NCBI GenBank assembly: GCA_030765055.1
Contig: CM060950.1
Coordinates: 17,866,356 to 17,930,355 of the forward strand
Source: Mantis religiosa
Lineage: Eukaryota > Arthropoda > Insecta > Mantodea > Mantidae
Length of the DNA: 64,000 nucleotides
Direction of reading: 5' to 3'
Below are positions 35,751 to 47,787 of the stretch, in pieces; position 1 is the first letter of the stretch, and every line of letters starts with the position of its first letter. The notes beneath the pieces were generated by a model that saw only the letters and a program-made list of their open reading frames with translations, was not told where the DNA came from and did no database searches. A program made the position numbers and the translations under genes.

Positions 35751-37090
35751 TACTGAAAAGTAAAGAAAAGATATAAAGGAAGATTCAAATATTAAGAGTT
35801 AGAAATATTATACACGATAATTAGAGTAAAATTCATAATTTTGAAGCAAATTTAGCACAAGCCGAGGTCGTTAAGGTAGGGAATCGTGATCGGTATTATA
35901 CGATATGGAATCGACAATCTGTCGATACTACGACATTGTAATTGTCAAATGCTGTGGAGGTATCTTAAATTTATAATAATGGAATAATTTCACATACAAT
36001 CTGTATTCAATCACATAAATACAAGAATTAAACATTAAAACAAAACAAAAAAGATCAGAAACACATCGACAGAATACTGCGCAAATTAGTGTCATTCCTT
36101 CTTCCGCAGGAGTTTAAAAGCGCTACAATTTTGGTACGTAAGAAGCAAACCCCAGCCCTTGATTACGAGAGGCTATTTAGAACCCGCCACTGATCTACCC
36201 TGCAGAATAAGCTCACCCCTCCCGCAAACCCCGCTCTGCTCAGCTTCATGCCGGAGAGCTGAGGATCGATACCAGAAGAGTCGACTTGGCAACACAGGGG
36301 TGCAGCACGTAGCTCTTACGCACGCGTTCTGCCTGCCTACAGTACATCCCACAATATTCGTTCTGTAGAGCAGCAGCAATACCGTACCTTTTCTGAATGC
36401 GACATATCGCTTAGAGAATGGGGATTATTTCGCTTTATGTAGTTTGGAAATTCCAGGAGTTTGCAGCACAAGGGTGGACAATACTAACAGTAACAAGGAA
36501 AGTGAAACATCCACACCCACCCGGTATAACTGAAACACAAATTCCCATGCCTCCCCCCCCCCAAAAAAAAACATATAAACAAAAATTACAATACAAAAAA
36601 GCATATTATTTACAGAATTAGCAGCTGCCTCTTCATTTACAATCTTAATCTGCATTTGCCATCTCCCAAATTTGATCTGAAATATGCTTTATATAAAAAT
36701 ACTTGGAATTGTGGATGATAGAACTTCAAAAATCAATGTTTACAATAAAAACTGGGAAACTATTTTCTCTTCAAATTTGCGCGTATTTTATGTGTTTAAA
36801 TTTAATATAGCACTTCAAAATTCTTTACAATGAGCCTCGAATGTCGTGTTTACGCAATTAAATCTAAGATAAACATCCTCTACTGTTTACACTTATATCC
36901 AGTTTAAATAACGGAAGTTGAAATTCCAGAAATATCGGAAGGAAACACGCTTTTTATAATGGCAATAATAACAATAGCAATAATAACAGCACTTTAGTCA
37001 ATTTTAAATACATTAATGGAATTATAGTCTACCAGTAAATCTGAACTTTCTCAATAACAATGTCATTTTGAAGTTAATTTTTTTCTTAAA
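35751..37090. other. Spacer with a GC-richer patch
   Basis: 36150-36380 is GC-rich relative to its flanks and has overlapping short frames on both strands, none recognisable. The remainder is AT-rich. Confidence 0.45.
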
Positions 37091-37240
37091 GCCCGCCTCG
37101 GTAGCGTGGTGGTACCGTGTTTGCCTCACGTGCAAGAGGTCCCGATTTCAAATCTCGGTCAGGGTGAGTTACCTGGATAACGTTTTTTCCGGGGTTTTCC
37201 CTTATCCTGAAAGACGAATGTCTGGTAATTCTAAGCTCTT
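37091..37240 (+). repeat. SINE-A copy, 3' truncated (left arm of an inverted pair)
   Basis: Head to the GTAATTCTAAGCTCT block, then stops. Faces the copy at 37281-37474 tail to tail. TTAAA flanks both heads. Confidence 0.92.
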
Positions 37241-37280
37241 ACAAAAATTCTTAACAGCGATTAGGTTTCATTTTGATCGA

Positions 37281-37474
37281 TGAATGAAAATGGGCGAAGT
37301 GATGCTCAAACGAATCCAGGGTTCGTAGAGCTTAGAGTTACCTGACAATCATCCTTCAGGGTAAGGGAACCCCCCGTAAAAAACCTTCCCCAGATAACTC
37401 ACTCTGACCGAGATTCAAACTCGGGACCTTGAACGTGAAGCAGACACGCTACCACCTACGCTACAGACACGGGC
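37281..37474 (-). repeat. SINE-A copy (right arm of an inverted pair)
   Basis: Minus-strand copy with head ending at 37474. Lacks the final 3' block. The two arms are diverged from each other, so this is two insertions rather than one recent inverted duplication. Confidence 0.92.
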
Positions 37475-38545
37475 TTTAAAGCCTTAAACAAAGATAAGTA
37501 AAAGAGGGACACGAGATTGTTCTCTTTAAAAAGATACATTGATGTGATTCTTCCAGAAGAATTAATTCTGATTTAGAATTTAAGAAACACGGAACTTAAC
37601 TGAAGAGCTATTGTGGCTACATAATGTGCCGCGTAATTCACTTTCACTATTCAACACGTACCAATACACGCATGGACTCGTGAAAGGAAGATCCACGCTT
37701 CAAATCCGCCAGGACCTTTCTCCTAGACTAAGGACTTTACCAGTCCTTAGAACTGGCAAATGAGGTATAGCGGCGACGAAAATCGGCTTTCCAGTTCCTT
37801 ACAAAGTGACCTTTTATCCGCCTCCTTTTGTGAAGGTTTCGCCACAATATCTGTATGACTCAGCACCATGTGTTGTGAAATAAGTGAACAATGCTGCTTT
37901 ACGTCCAGTAGTAGTGTCATAAAGGTGTCAAATTAACCCCAATACAAATGTAAATTACTCCATTTTACTCCATTACTGAAAATTGGAAGATACTCAAATG
38001 GAAATACAATCCAAAAGCAGGATCAAAGACACCGAACTGGAAACTCAAACAGCGATCGTGACTTACCCAATTTTAATTTTATTTTCTGTATCGTCGTAGC
38101 TCGTCGCCTGTGGGGCTATATGCAATTCAAACAGGCTTAAACAACTTCACATCCGCGTGAACGTTGTTTCTTAGTGAACTCTTCTGGGGCTCTGCTTTAC
38201 ATTTCCTCTTATATTCTCGGAATTACTCTGAATGATTTCTGTTTATAATTTTGGTCCCTTTGATTTCGCCTTTTGCTATTTTCAATGGATTTACACAATT
38301 ACGTTTGTAGCATTTTATCTGTAATAGGCAGTCAGCTCTGCTGAACTTTAAATTGAAATAAAAGGGTTTTCTGAGAATTTCGTGTGGACAAATCCGACGT
38401 CCTCCTCAGCGGGAAAAGGAGTAAATACAATTCACTAATATTTATCGTTTGAAAATACAGTAAACTGGACGAGGAAATACATGTGGTAAGCCCTTCTGTT
38501 GAATCTAAAACGGTGGATACAGAGGAAAGCAATTAGTCTTCGTTT
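37475..38545. other. Spacer, nothing recognised
   Basis: No supported feature. 38546-38552 beyond it is the left target duplication of the next SINE. Confidence 0.5.
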
Positions 38546-38552
38546 AAGCTAG

Positions 38553-38808
38553 GAAGGCCACGACCTGGCTGAGTAACTAGGTCGCTCGACTTTCACCAAG
38601 GCGAGCCCGGGTTCGATCCAGGGCAACCGCAAAGTCAGATTTATGGTGGGCAACACGGCGCTGGGACGGGTTTTCTTCGGAATCTCCGGTTTCCACCGCC
38701 ATCTCATTCCACCAGTGCTCCACCTTTATTTCATCGACGATCAGTGTCAGCGCCTGCGGTGCCGCATGTAGTAAACGCGGGCGTTAATAACTACAAATTC
38801 ATTCATTA
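38553..38808 (+). repeat. SINE-B copy
   Basis: A tRNA-headed SINE distinct from SINE-A: GGCTGAGTAACTAGGTCGC, then B-box GGGTTCGATCC, ACCGCAAAGT, AACACGGCGCTGGGACGGG, CATCTCATTCCACC, CAGTGTCAGCGCCTGCGG and a CATT-type tail. A second copy lies at 61020-61247. AAGCTAG at 38546-38552 and 38809-38815 is a 7-bp target duplication. Confidence 0.9.
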
Positions 38809-38822
38809 AAGCTAGCAGCCAA

Positions 38823-39060
38823 TTTTCTTTTCATTTACGTCCCCCAATGTCAAGTCATATCGGACGGTGAATGAAATGGGTGAAATGATGCTCAAATGAG
38901 CCCAGGGTCCATAGAGCTTAGAGTTACCCGAAATTCGTTTTTGAGGGTAAGGGAACCCCCGGAAAAAACCTTATCCAGGTAACTCACCTTGACCGAGACT
39001 CGAACTCGGGACCTCTTGAACGTCAGGCAGACATGCCACCATCTACGCTACCCAGGTGGG
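38823..39060 (-). repeat. SINE-A copy beside SINE-B
   Basis: Near full-length minus-strand copy. CAGCCAA at 38816-38822 and 39061-39067 is a 7-bp target duplication. Its insertion point lies at the right target duplication of the SINE-B. Confidence 0.95.
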
Positions 39061-39067
39061 CAGCCAA

Positions 39068-42000
39068 ATCATTGAAGAGAAAAAGTCGTATTCTTAACAG
39101 GGATAAGCAACAAACACTATCATAATTTACGTATTCCAGAGCTTAACACCCTTTTTATTTCACATTTGCAATGTTCTGAAATTACATACTCTTTTCAATT
39201 ATGAGTGGTGTTTACAAAATTGTAAAAATTGTTTTATATGCATTTATTAGAGAGCTTTAAGTGAAAATGTCAGCGAGTCAGTTAAACTGAGCCGTCACGC
39301 TGGAGTATGTGACGCTCATTCGGATGAAGTAAGCTCGAGTCGGCTCAATCCGAACTAACCCCACCCCCACGCTCATTCGTTATTTCAGTCTTATGGTATC
39401 CATACCGCTATACACCGTAGATTTTCTGTCGCACTCAACAGAGTATCAACAACACGCATCCATGTATGTTTTAACATATTTCAAATACTATGAAAAACTC
39501 AGAAACCCTACAGGAGTTTCATTAAAAAAATAATTGTCTTAGGGCTGTTCTTACAAGCGTCTGTCAAGTGCCGGTAACCGATCCGTTCAGATAATCTTCT
39601 GTCATTTAACATGTGGACATGTCAAATTCGATTTTAAACAATGATAATAGTCAAGAGGAACAGATAATATCACCGAAGTTTGGTATTAGAATAATTAAAA
39701 CCATAATAATGAAAAATAAAACGAGTGTGCTAATTGGAAATAAAAGTGTTAGGAATTCGTGAAAGATATGTCTCATTTAAGAACTGGTTATTTTTATTGA
39801 CAATTTCTCTTTGTTGTGAGTAGTAAAACGTAAAACATCAATAAATTAAATGTAATAATACGTAAATAATATAATTATCACGTAGGTATTCAAATGACTT
39901 TTGCGTTTATTTTCCATTTACAACTTATAGGTTATGTTTTTCCACAAACTGAAAGACCGAACGAGGGTCAAAAGATTTTATATATAAATGTGATTTTTAC
40001 ACAAAAAATTTAAATATATATTATTTAATTTGGAAAATAAAAATGTGAAGACAAAACATCGGACAAAAACATCGAACAAAATCGATGTTATAAAAATATC
40101 GATATTCCGAATTTTAATTGTATTGTTAAATTCAAAAGACCTGATTGCCGAACTGCAGGTGTAACTATATTTGAATATCATATAATTATAAGATATGTAT
40201 GAACTTTTATTTTTATTAAAAATAAAAATGCAATGAAATATGTGTTTCAGCAAGAAACAAAATATGAAACAACATTTGAAATAGCATGTATTTTAATATA
40301 AAAATAAAATACATGTAAAACAGTATATTGTGTGATTTCATTTTACTTCCTTTATACATCCTTTATGTATAACCCTCTTCGCACGGTCGCAAGTCCATGG
40401 TCATTCAGTTGTTTCAGAGTATTTTCATTTGCGAGCACACTTAGCTTAAGGCATGAAATGTTTAGCTCGCAACTGGCCTCTTTGCACAAGAATGAGTGTC
40501 AACATTAATTTTTTTTAGATAATTTTTAAGAATAATTTATAATGAATACTTTTTAAGTTTTCACTTCTATCGTGTGGTCTTAAACACCCACAATTTTTCT
40601 TTTTCACTGACAGCTCAAAATCCATTTTTATTGCAATTTCAGACATTCTGCGAAGACAATTTTATTACAATTCTCGAAAACTTATAAAATAAACCAAAAC
40701 ATGCTATGGTAGCGGCAGTATTATATACCGCATTCCACTCGTAGCTTGTGCGTAGGAATTTGACTGGAACAACACACTTTGAGCATCCCTGATTTAAAAA
40801 AAAAAAAGAGCATTCAGAAAATTAAATTAACGCGCTTTTTCTGACGATAAATACCAAATATCAGAATTTCACTTTAAGAGGAGAAAGGTGAAAATTCTTA
40901 CGAAACTTCTGTCGCACTTAATATAACTCATTCTTGTAACTTTTTATTTGTTCAAAAACTGTTTTTTTTTTTAAGGTAAGGTATATTTCAGATCTTCGCA
41001 TGACGAACAATGTTTATGGTTGACTTTTCTAAAAATAGTTTATAAAATCCCTTTGATACGCAATGGATTTTATAAAGCCTGAGAAATCATAAGAAGCAAA
41101 CTTCGAAAATGTTTCTTTAATTAAAATACAAAGTTTGTCTCAAATGATAGTCATTGTGGCATTGATCACTTTCGAAAAATTCGCTGTTGACGCTTAACAT
41201 TATTTTAAAACATACGACCGTTGGCCTCTCACGAACTTGCATATAGACTGTCAAAAATAAGCTGGACCTTCCTTTTAAACCTTTAGTCTTTTAACGCCCT
41301 CTGCGCAGTATGTATCTGCAACACAATGCACATGAGAAATCCTACCATTAATTTTAACACAAGACAAAAAACAAATCTTTATTACTAATTTCTAAAAATG
41401 GTCCAGAAATAAGTTATAATGATTAGAGAAAGACTGTTTTTAAAAAAAAACTTTTAGTGACAGATGTAAGATTTAAAGCTTTCACGGCGATGATTAAGTA
41501 GAACTCGGGTTACCAGCCGTGCAATATTTATAAAGTTGCTCGAACTTTCGGCCATGTTTGCTCTATGGCCTTCTTCAGGAAGTGATGAGCTGTCCGTTCG
41601 TAACTGCTGGCAGGCTTTAGTAAGCCAGAAAGAATTTGCTGCGTGCCCATCCTTAACAGCGTTTTACCACGGATAGGAAAATTTTTGGATGGGGTTTTGT
41701 AGGGCGACTGTTATTGTTTTAGGTTGGTAGTGGGGAGGAGGATGCTTGTTGCCCCTCTAAACTATTGCAGTACAACACAGTACTCATTACACCTTGCTGT
41801 ACGTAGGAATAAAGTATTCTGGTTGGTTAATTTAGAGGCCAATTACTCTCTGAGCAGGCATCCAGTCCAGGGCAATATATATTGTATCCTCTAGTTCTCT
41901 GATGTTTGAGAGCTTTCTTCCATGTTATACTCAGACCTAAGCCATTGTCTGTATTAAAATTATTTGACTGTGATCTCGTCAATTTTAGTGAACCAACGAA

Positions 42001-42100
42001 CAAAGACGCAGTGCTATTAGTATTATTTATTAAAGGTGGTTTATCTATCTTAATATGTCATTAACCGTGTACCTTTCTAAAACTGTAGGTGCATTATATA
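39068..42100. other. Long AT-rich stretch without a recognised gene
   Basis: 39700-40340 is extremely AT-rich. Near 41490-41620 a GC-richer segment includes GGCCAT (41550-41555) and ATGGCC (41565-41570), a small hairpin, next to CTTCTTCAGGAAG. This may be the terminus of an unidentified mobile element. No coding found. Confidence 0.4.
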
Positions 42101-42104
42101 ATAT

Positions 42105-42631
42105 TGTGAGTTTGTGGGTTCATAGAATTAAAACTCCAATTTTTCGAAATTCTAAATGTTCTTTATTTGCGTAGAAACACACTGCGTAGCAGCAGAATTA
42201 CATCACATATCACAATCTACAACATAAAGGTAGATGACAATAACAAACGTTCTGATTACATCAGCTCTCGTTAAAACACTTCACAGCTGTTTTCTGCTTA
42301 CTCACTGTTTTAGAACACTCTTGTTACATGTCTTTACAACAACTCCAGCTGGCGTATCACAATCTCTTATATATCTCATTCATAATTCGAGAGACCTCAC
42401 GAGCAAAAAAGTAAAACAACTATTCTCCGTCAATCGAGATATCACTAGAACCTTCCTTACGTGAAACCCTATCTGGGCCGGCAAGTCACTTATCTCAAGC
42501 GCTATGTTTATCTGCTTTTGCCGGCTCTTTGTATACAATAGCCGCGCTATCGCTAACTGCTTATGCAAGCTCTTTATTACCGTGAAATACTATCCGCCGT
42601 CTGTTATCCATTTATGCCCGTTGCCGCGACA
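42105..42631 (-). repeat. Solo LTR, ATAT target duplication
   Basis: 527 bp from TGT to ACA (minus strand), flanked by ATAT at 42101-42104 and 42632-42635. On the minus strand it has a TATATAAG box (about 42366-42374), an AATAAA signal (about 42150) and the heat-shock-like GAAccTTC (42448-42455) upstream of the TATA box. Four-bp ATAT duplications are typical of some Ty3/gypsy elements (17.6, 297). No internal gag-pol sequence adjoins it. Confidence 0.82.
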
Positions 42632-42635
42632 ATAT

Positions 42636-43632
42636 TTTGTTTAAAATTAACAACAATTATACATCATTATTAACTATATCACTGTGATAACCTGCTAAGT
42701 GTTACCACATTCAAATAAAAACAGTAAAACTATAAAGACTTGGGTTTTGAAGCAGCAGCCTGATATTGACATTGTGTTACATATGCATAGTTAGGTTCAC
42801 AAGATAGTGCCTCACCTTTAACAGAACAACTTATATATTTTCATGACCATTATTACTTTGGTTTCAAGAAATATTTTAAACGGTAGTTGAATTTCATCAC
42901 AACTGTGACAGCCTATAACAATGTCCTTCTCGCAGCCCTCAACTACAGACCACTAGAATGTAGAGCCAGGGTTGCAAGTGGCACTCAAGATTGCATGCCG
43001 ACTGCCTCCCTTACTGCACGCTTTTCCCAAAAATAGGTTTCGGCAACGATCCGCATTTCTTCTGCTTTCTGTATTAAATACGTTATAACTAGTTAGCAAC
43101 TAATGCCATTTCCTCTTATAGCGGTGAATGATACTGCGCATCATGAACGGGAATGAACCGTAACAAACTTACAGGATTCTTCTGGTGCATATACTTCATG
43201 ATAGCAGAGTACACTTCAGTATTACAAAATTCTTCTTCTAAACACCTCAAGGCACATTTGGCGGATTTTCAAAACGAGCCAAACTTTTTAATGCATCTAT
43301 AATGCGATCGTATAACACGTGATCAATTTATTTGAATTTGACACACTATTAAATATTTCGGGTACCTTTCAATGCCCTCAGATATTTTATTTTTGTTTCA
43401 AACTGCAAAGAACACTACAATTACAATTTAGAAGTAGGTATTATCCAAATAAAAATCTTTGCACACACTTTCAAAACTGTCTTATGTTGGCGAAGTTATA
43501 TATTTTTAATACTTTAAAATAAAACCAACCATTTTACTACAAGTTTAGAAGAAAATTAAATTTAAAATAAATTAATAACGTATTTAAGTGTGTAGGGTTT
43601 TCGAATCGGGGAAATAATGTCACCATTATTTA
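42636..43632. other. Spacer, nothing recognised
   Basis: No supported feature. Confidence 0.5.
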
Positions 43633-45366
43633 CAGACGTGTGCAAAATATTAGAATCATTCATGTTTTTTTTTTTTTTTTCCTTTGCTTCAGTTTAACAT
43701 TCAAAATAATAGTTATTTACCGCCGTAACCTATTTCAATTTGTCGTAATTCTTTTCCTTGCTATAATATGAAGCATATCCAATGAAATTTCTCTCTTAAT
43801 AATAGCTGCGGGATTTTTCTTTTACTTATGGTAACATGGTGGTAGCTCTGAATTAAGAGCAGCCATTTGCTTCCTGTCTGTTTATCCAAATGTTTGGTGA
43901 TATTGCTTTCATTTGGTGAATGTAATAACTGAAGATTATTAATATTTGCCTTTATTGTGTTTTATGGCTAATATATCCTCAGTATATATTATTAATTGAT
44001 CGCAAGCCAGGTAACATCGTGTATCTTATCCTTAGCATTCACATTGATTCAAAAGTGAGGTTATGAGTAAAACTGCTGACTTACCCCCAAGGAAAGTAGC
44101 TGTAACTGAGAGTCTTTTGAAGGAAACTCTTTATTCGCATCGTGAAATAGCTAAGAAATTGTGTATTTCACAAACATCTGTTAGTCGCATTAATCAAGCT
44201 TTAGCATTCGGTGAGACATTGACCTCACAAAGGGATGGAAAATGCGGGAGGAAAAGAAAGCTATCACCAAGGATACAAAGAAAACTTGTGCAGGTGGCAA
44301 AACAAAATAGAAGAGCAACCAGCATTGACCTCAGTAATCAACTAAAGCAGTACGGTACAGAAATATCAGCCTCAGTAGTTCGCAGAAGATTATGTGAAAC
44401 AGGTTTACCAGCAAGCAGGCCTCGTAAAAATGCTAAACTGACACCTGCAATGGCAAACAAACGTTTAGAATGGGTCAAAGAGATGCAGAAACATTCAGTG
44501 GAATTTTGGAGAAAGATAAATAGTATGAAAATTGTATATAGCATAAAATTAAAATATGTACATGTACATTTTATGGAAATGAAATAAAGAGCCTAAACTT
44601 TGTTTCTCTCATTGCTGGTTTTGTTATACTATCTTTGAGCAATTTTAAAACTGTTTAATATTAATAGAAGTTTTTATTGTTTCAGGTAATTTTCTCAGAT
44701 GAATCCATTTTTGAAGTATGTGAAGAGAGCAGCCAATATGTGAGAAGGACAGATAAAGAAGCATTTTCCACTCAGTGAGTGGATCAAAGAATAAAGCACC
44801 CAACATCAAAAATGTTCTTGAGCTGTATGTCTGTCCATGGACCTGGAAGACTATACATAGTTGTGGGATCTATGGAGCAGAAACAGTATAAAAGTGTATT
44901 AGAAACAAGACTATTTCCGCAAAGTAAAGAATGATTTCCAAATGGTGATTTTGTGTTCATGCAGGACAGTGCTCCCTGCCATAGAGCAAAATCTGTAACC
45001 CAGTTCCTCAAAGAAAACAATGTAAAAGTACTACCATGGCCGGGGAATAGCCCTGATTTAAATCCAATAGAGAATCTGTGGGGTATTCTTAAACAGAGAA
45101 TGAAAAAAATGAAAATAACAACAAAAGTTCAGCTTATTGAGGGCCTGATAAGCGTTTGGTACAGAGATGAAGAAATAAAGGAAAAGTGCTCCACCCTTGT
45201 AGAGAGCATGCCTAAACGCATCAAAATGGTAATAAAGGCTAAAGGAATGCATACAAAATACTAAGAGTTGAAAAAAAGTATTTTGTAATATTATTTCTGT
45301 TAAATAGAAAACAAACGGTATATGATAAAAATTTCACCATTAAGTCTAATAATTTGCACACATCTG
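43633..45366 (+). mobile_element. Complete Tc1-like element with TIRs and TA target duplication
   Basis: 1734 bp. The left end CAGACGTGTGCAAAATATTA and the complement of the right end CAGATGTGTGCAAATTATTA form terminal inverted repeats, 20 of 22 identical (43633-43654, 45345-45366). TA flanks both ends (43631-43632, 45367-45368). It encloses one transposase gene, inactive as described in its own entry. It is the best-preserved DNA transposon in the window. Confidence 0.93.
44063..45264 (+). pseudogene. Tc1-like DD34E transposase, with intron-like insert and two stops
   Basis: Codons from ATG 44063 to 44515 (151 codons) hold the N-terminal paired-like DNA-binding region: HREIAKKLCISQTSVSRI (helix-turn-helix), GRKRKLS, then TPAMANKRLEW. 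The frame resumes at 44686 after TTTATTGTTTCAG, a good 3' splice site. VIFSDESIFEV carries the first Asp, MQDSAPCH the second, and SPDLNPIENLW the Glu. There are 34 residues between the second Asp and Glu. The C-terminus ends VIKAKGMHTKY, usual for Tc1. The 170-bp insert 44516-44685 keeps phase, but its donor reads AAAG/ATAAAT, one base from consensus GT. Two in-frame TGA codons (near 44777 and 44932) also disable it. Confidence 0.9.
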
Positions 45367-45368
45367 TA

Positions 45369-46118
45369 CATTAACTTTTTATTGGAAAAAAAGTACACTA
45401 AAATCTAAACCCCTGGTTTGCGTGGAAATAACATTAAATATTAATATTCAATAATATTGTACAATGCAACGATTTAATCCTCTCAGCCCCAAGAGGCCAC
45501 AAAGTCCCAGAGTTAATTGTTGATTGCATTAGTGGGACAGCTAATCCCAAATCGCTGCATATACTTATTGTTATACTGATGTATTGCACTGCTACATTCA
45601 TGTTTGTAATCATACCCACATGTTTGTGTATACGCTTAGAATAAAAGGGAAAAACTAAATAAATTATAATAGAAACAGTCGACTGCCGTGATAAACCTCT
45701 GAAAGTGAAATAAGATTGCCGATGTTCGGGTACGATCTTAAGATCTCGTTTTTCTATTCACCTGCCTGATTGTGTCTGTATTCCTATGAAAATAAGTTCA
45801 ATAAAGTAAATAATTTAGAACAATGTTGCCAGCATTTGGCAATGAACAGTTCGATGAAAATCCGACTATGGTGGATAATAAGATGTGATTGAAGCGGTAC
45901 ACTTCTAAATCACAAAAAAAACACGGACTTAAAACTAGCCTACCAGGTGAACACTGCGGGTTAACGATTCATTGATACAGACAGGAAACGTGATATTTGA
46001 AAACAAAGAATTAAATACAGCCCATATGAAGAATCAATCCAAATGGCCAACAGTGGAAGTTTGCGTAAACACAAACAAATAAGCGGTAGTGCGTCACCAT
46101 TCCCTATATCAGTTGAGT
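45369..46118. other. Spacer, nothing recognised
   Basis: No supported feature. Confidence 0.5.
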
Positions 46119-46132
46119 GTCTTACAGTGGAC

Positions 46133-46639
46133 TCCGTAGGGAAGGGGATCCCTGCACTTCAGCTGCTGTGGTGCGAGCGTTGCGGACCCCTAGCACTCGT
46201 GGTACCTCTGGCGTCACCAGAGGAACCTCGGACCGAACATTCGAGCCCATCCCGAATAGCAGTTGTTCGGATTGTGTTGGACTCGACGGGGCAGTGTGTT
46301 CCCGACACCCGCGGGAGATCGGGTACCTCCGGCCAGGCTTCGGCCACCCGGTGGGGGCAGAGGGTTGCCTGAAAAGTCCCGGGTGCCTGCAGAGCCAGTA
46401 GGTGTGCTACTTCACCATACGGCCCCACCGCGGTTATTCGGTAGTCTTCCCTACGAGGTTGACGCGCGTAAGTGCCGTATCCACCTCCACCCGTCTTAAG
46501 GTTGTCGATGGGGAGGGGGGCTTTTTAGACTCAAGTTACCGCCCCAAAGAAAGAGCCTCGGAGCTTTCCATCGCTCCCGGGCTGATAGACGCCGGAGTCT
46601 TTGGAACTCTGTGTAGACCTCGCAATGAAATGAAATGTC
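46133..46639 (+). mobile_element. 507-bp GC-rich insertion with 14-bp target duplication
   Basis: GTCTTACAGTGGAC occurs at 46119-46132 and 46640-46653. Between them lies DNA much richer in G and C than its surroundings. Its right end, GCAATGAAATGAAATG, looks like the simple tail of a target-primed retroelement. Frames are open in several phases only because of base composition; none resembles a known protein. A weak B-box-like CATTCGAGCCC is present near 46239. It is either an unfamiliar SINE-like element or a truncated LINE end. Confidence 0.7.
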
Positions 46640-46672
46640 GTCTTACAGTGGACAGTTTTGAATCAAGTCAAA

Positions 46673-47116
46673 ATGCAAACACCGCCGCGTAAAGTCATGC
46701 GCTCACAAAGTAGAAAATTAATATTAAAAGTTTTACAGTTTTGTAAAGAGAATTGTAAATGTCTACTTATTCCGTTAAACAATACTATAGAGGACAGCAG
46801 CGGCGGTGGAAAGAAAAAAAGTAAACGATCTGCGCATAATATAGTGAAAGAAGTTCACTATTCGAAGCGTACGGGAGAAAAACGTTCAATACCTGGTAAA
46901 CATCGGTCACATCCAAAAAGGTTCGAACTCTATGAAAAATGTGTTGTCCATAGAACTTTTCTAGAGCTTTACGAACAGAGAAGAGAAACTCCTACAGTTA
47001 AAGTAAAGATCCCTTTTGAAAGAAGAAAAAAACATTCTGCAGAATACTTCAAGGTATGGGATATCATTTCGCAAGTGCAAAAATACGCGTCGTGTTACGT
47101 ATATGCTATTTACTGA
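46673..47116 (+). pseudogene. Possible N-terminal fragment of a DDE transposase
   Basis: A basic 148-codon frame: SQSRKLILKVLQFCKE, a Gly/Lys/Ser-rich stretch, AHNIVKEV, PGKHRSHPKRFE, then VVHRTFLELYEQRRETPTVK. The order (basic N-terminus, helix-turn-helix-like end NIVKE, linker with PGK, then an RRTxxEFY-like block followed by PT) parallels the N-terminal half of the transposases seen in elements E and F. The similarity is weak and from memory. No DDE core follows. The GC-rich insertion ends just upstream and has separated this frame from its original 5' flank. Confidence 0.4.
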
Positions 47117-47575
47117 TGTTTCGACGGTCAGACTGTACTGCATTATATTCCCGCCTTCTCTAATCTCTAAACCGGACCATGCTACACCAGCGACCTCCCA
47201 TAACAACTGCACTCTTTCGTCAGATACGTCACACCTTCAAACAGGGTGTTCTGAACACACAACAGCAAAATATACATTACAACAGATATAAGCACCAGGT
47301 AATTTCTGTTACAAAATGACGACTATTCAATAAGCCAGACTTTTATTCAGGTTCAATAAACTTTTGTTTTGCCATTTCGTTGTTTGAAAAACTGCGGGTT
47401 CGAGCACTGCCTCGGGGAAAGTAGACATGTGTGTGATTGTACGAGCAAAAACAGGGAAAACAGAGAGTGGGAGGGAGAGAATAAAAGAAACAAAAGGGGA
47501 TAAAATGGGACAAAGGCGTAAAATACAACACAGACACGGCCAGATGAGATCAGAAAAACCAACATTGTAAATAAT
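47117..47575. other. Spacer, nothing recognised
   Basis: No supported feature. Confidence 0.5.
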
Positions 47576-47787
47576 ACATTTTGGATAGAGAGAGTCAAAC
47601 TGAAAAATTCAATCCCACGGCCGGGATTTGAGCCACGTATCTCCTGATTCCCATCCAGTCGCTCTTACCCATTGAGCTACCATGGTCAATGTGCCGTCGT
47701 GACATTAAATTCTCCAACTGACTCATATTTTCCCGGAAAACCACTAGGGGCTCTCATATTCGAGATGTACCGTTTGTGGCGACTTAC
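47576..47787 (-). repeat. SINE-E copy with 5' extension
   Basis: Homologous over its length to 1413-1627 (opposite strand). tRNA-like A-box TAGCTCAATGGGTAAGAGC and B-box-like GGCTCAAATCCC on the minus strand. Confidence 0.65.

Noticed and set aside
46043..46499. Overlapping frames of 78-109 codons in the GC-rich insertion
   Set aside because: GC-rich DNA has few stop codons; all three forward frames are open and none resembles a protein.
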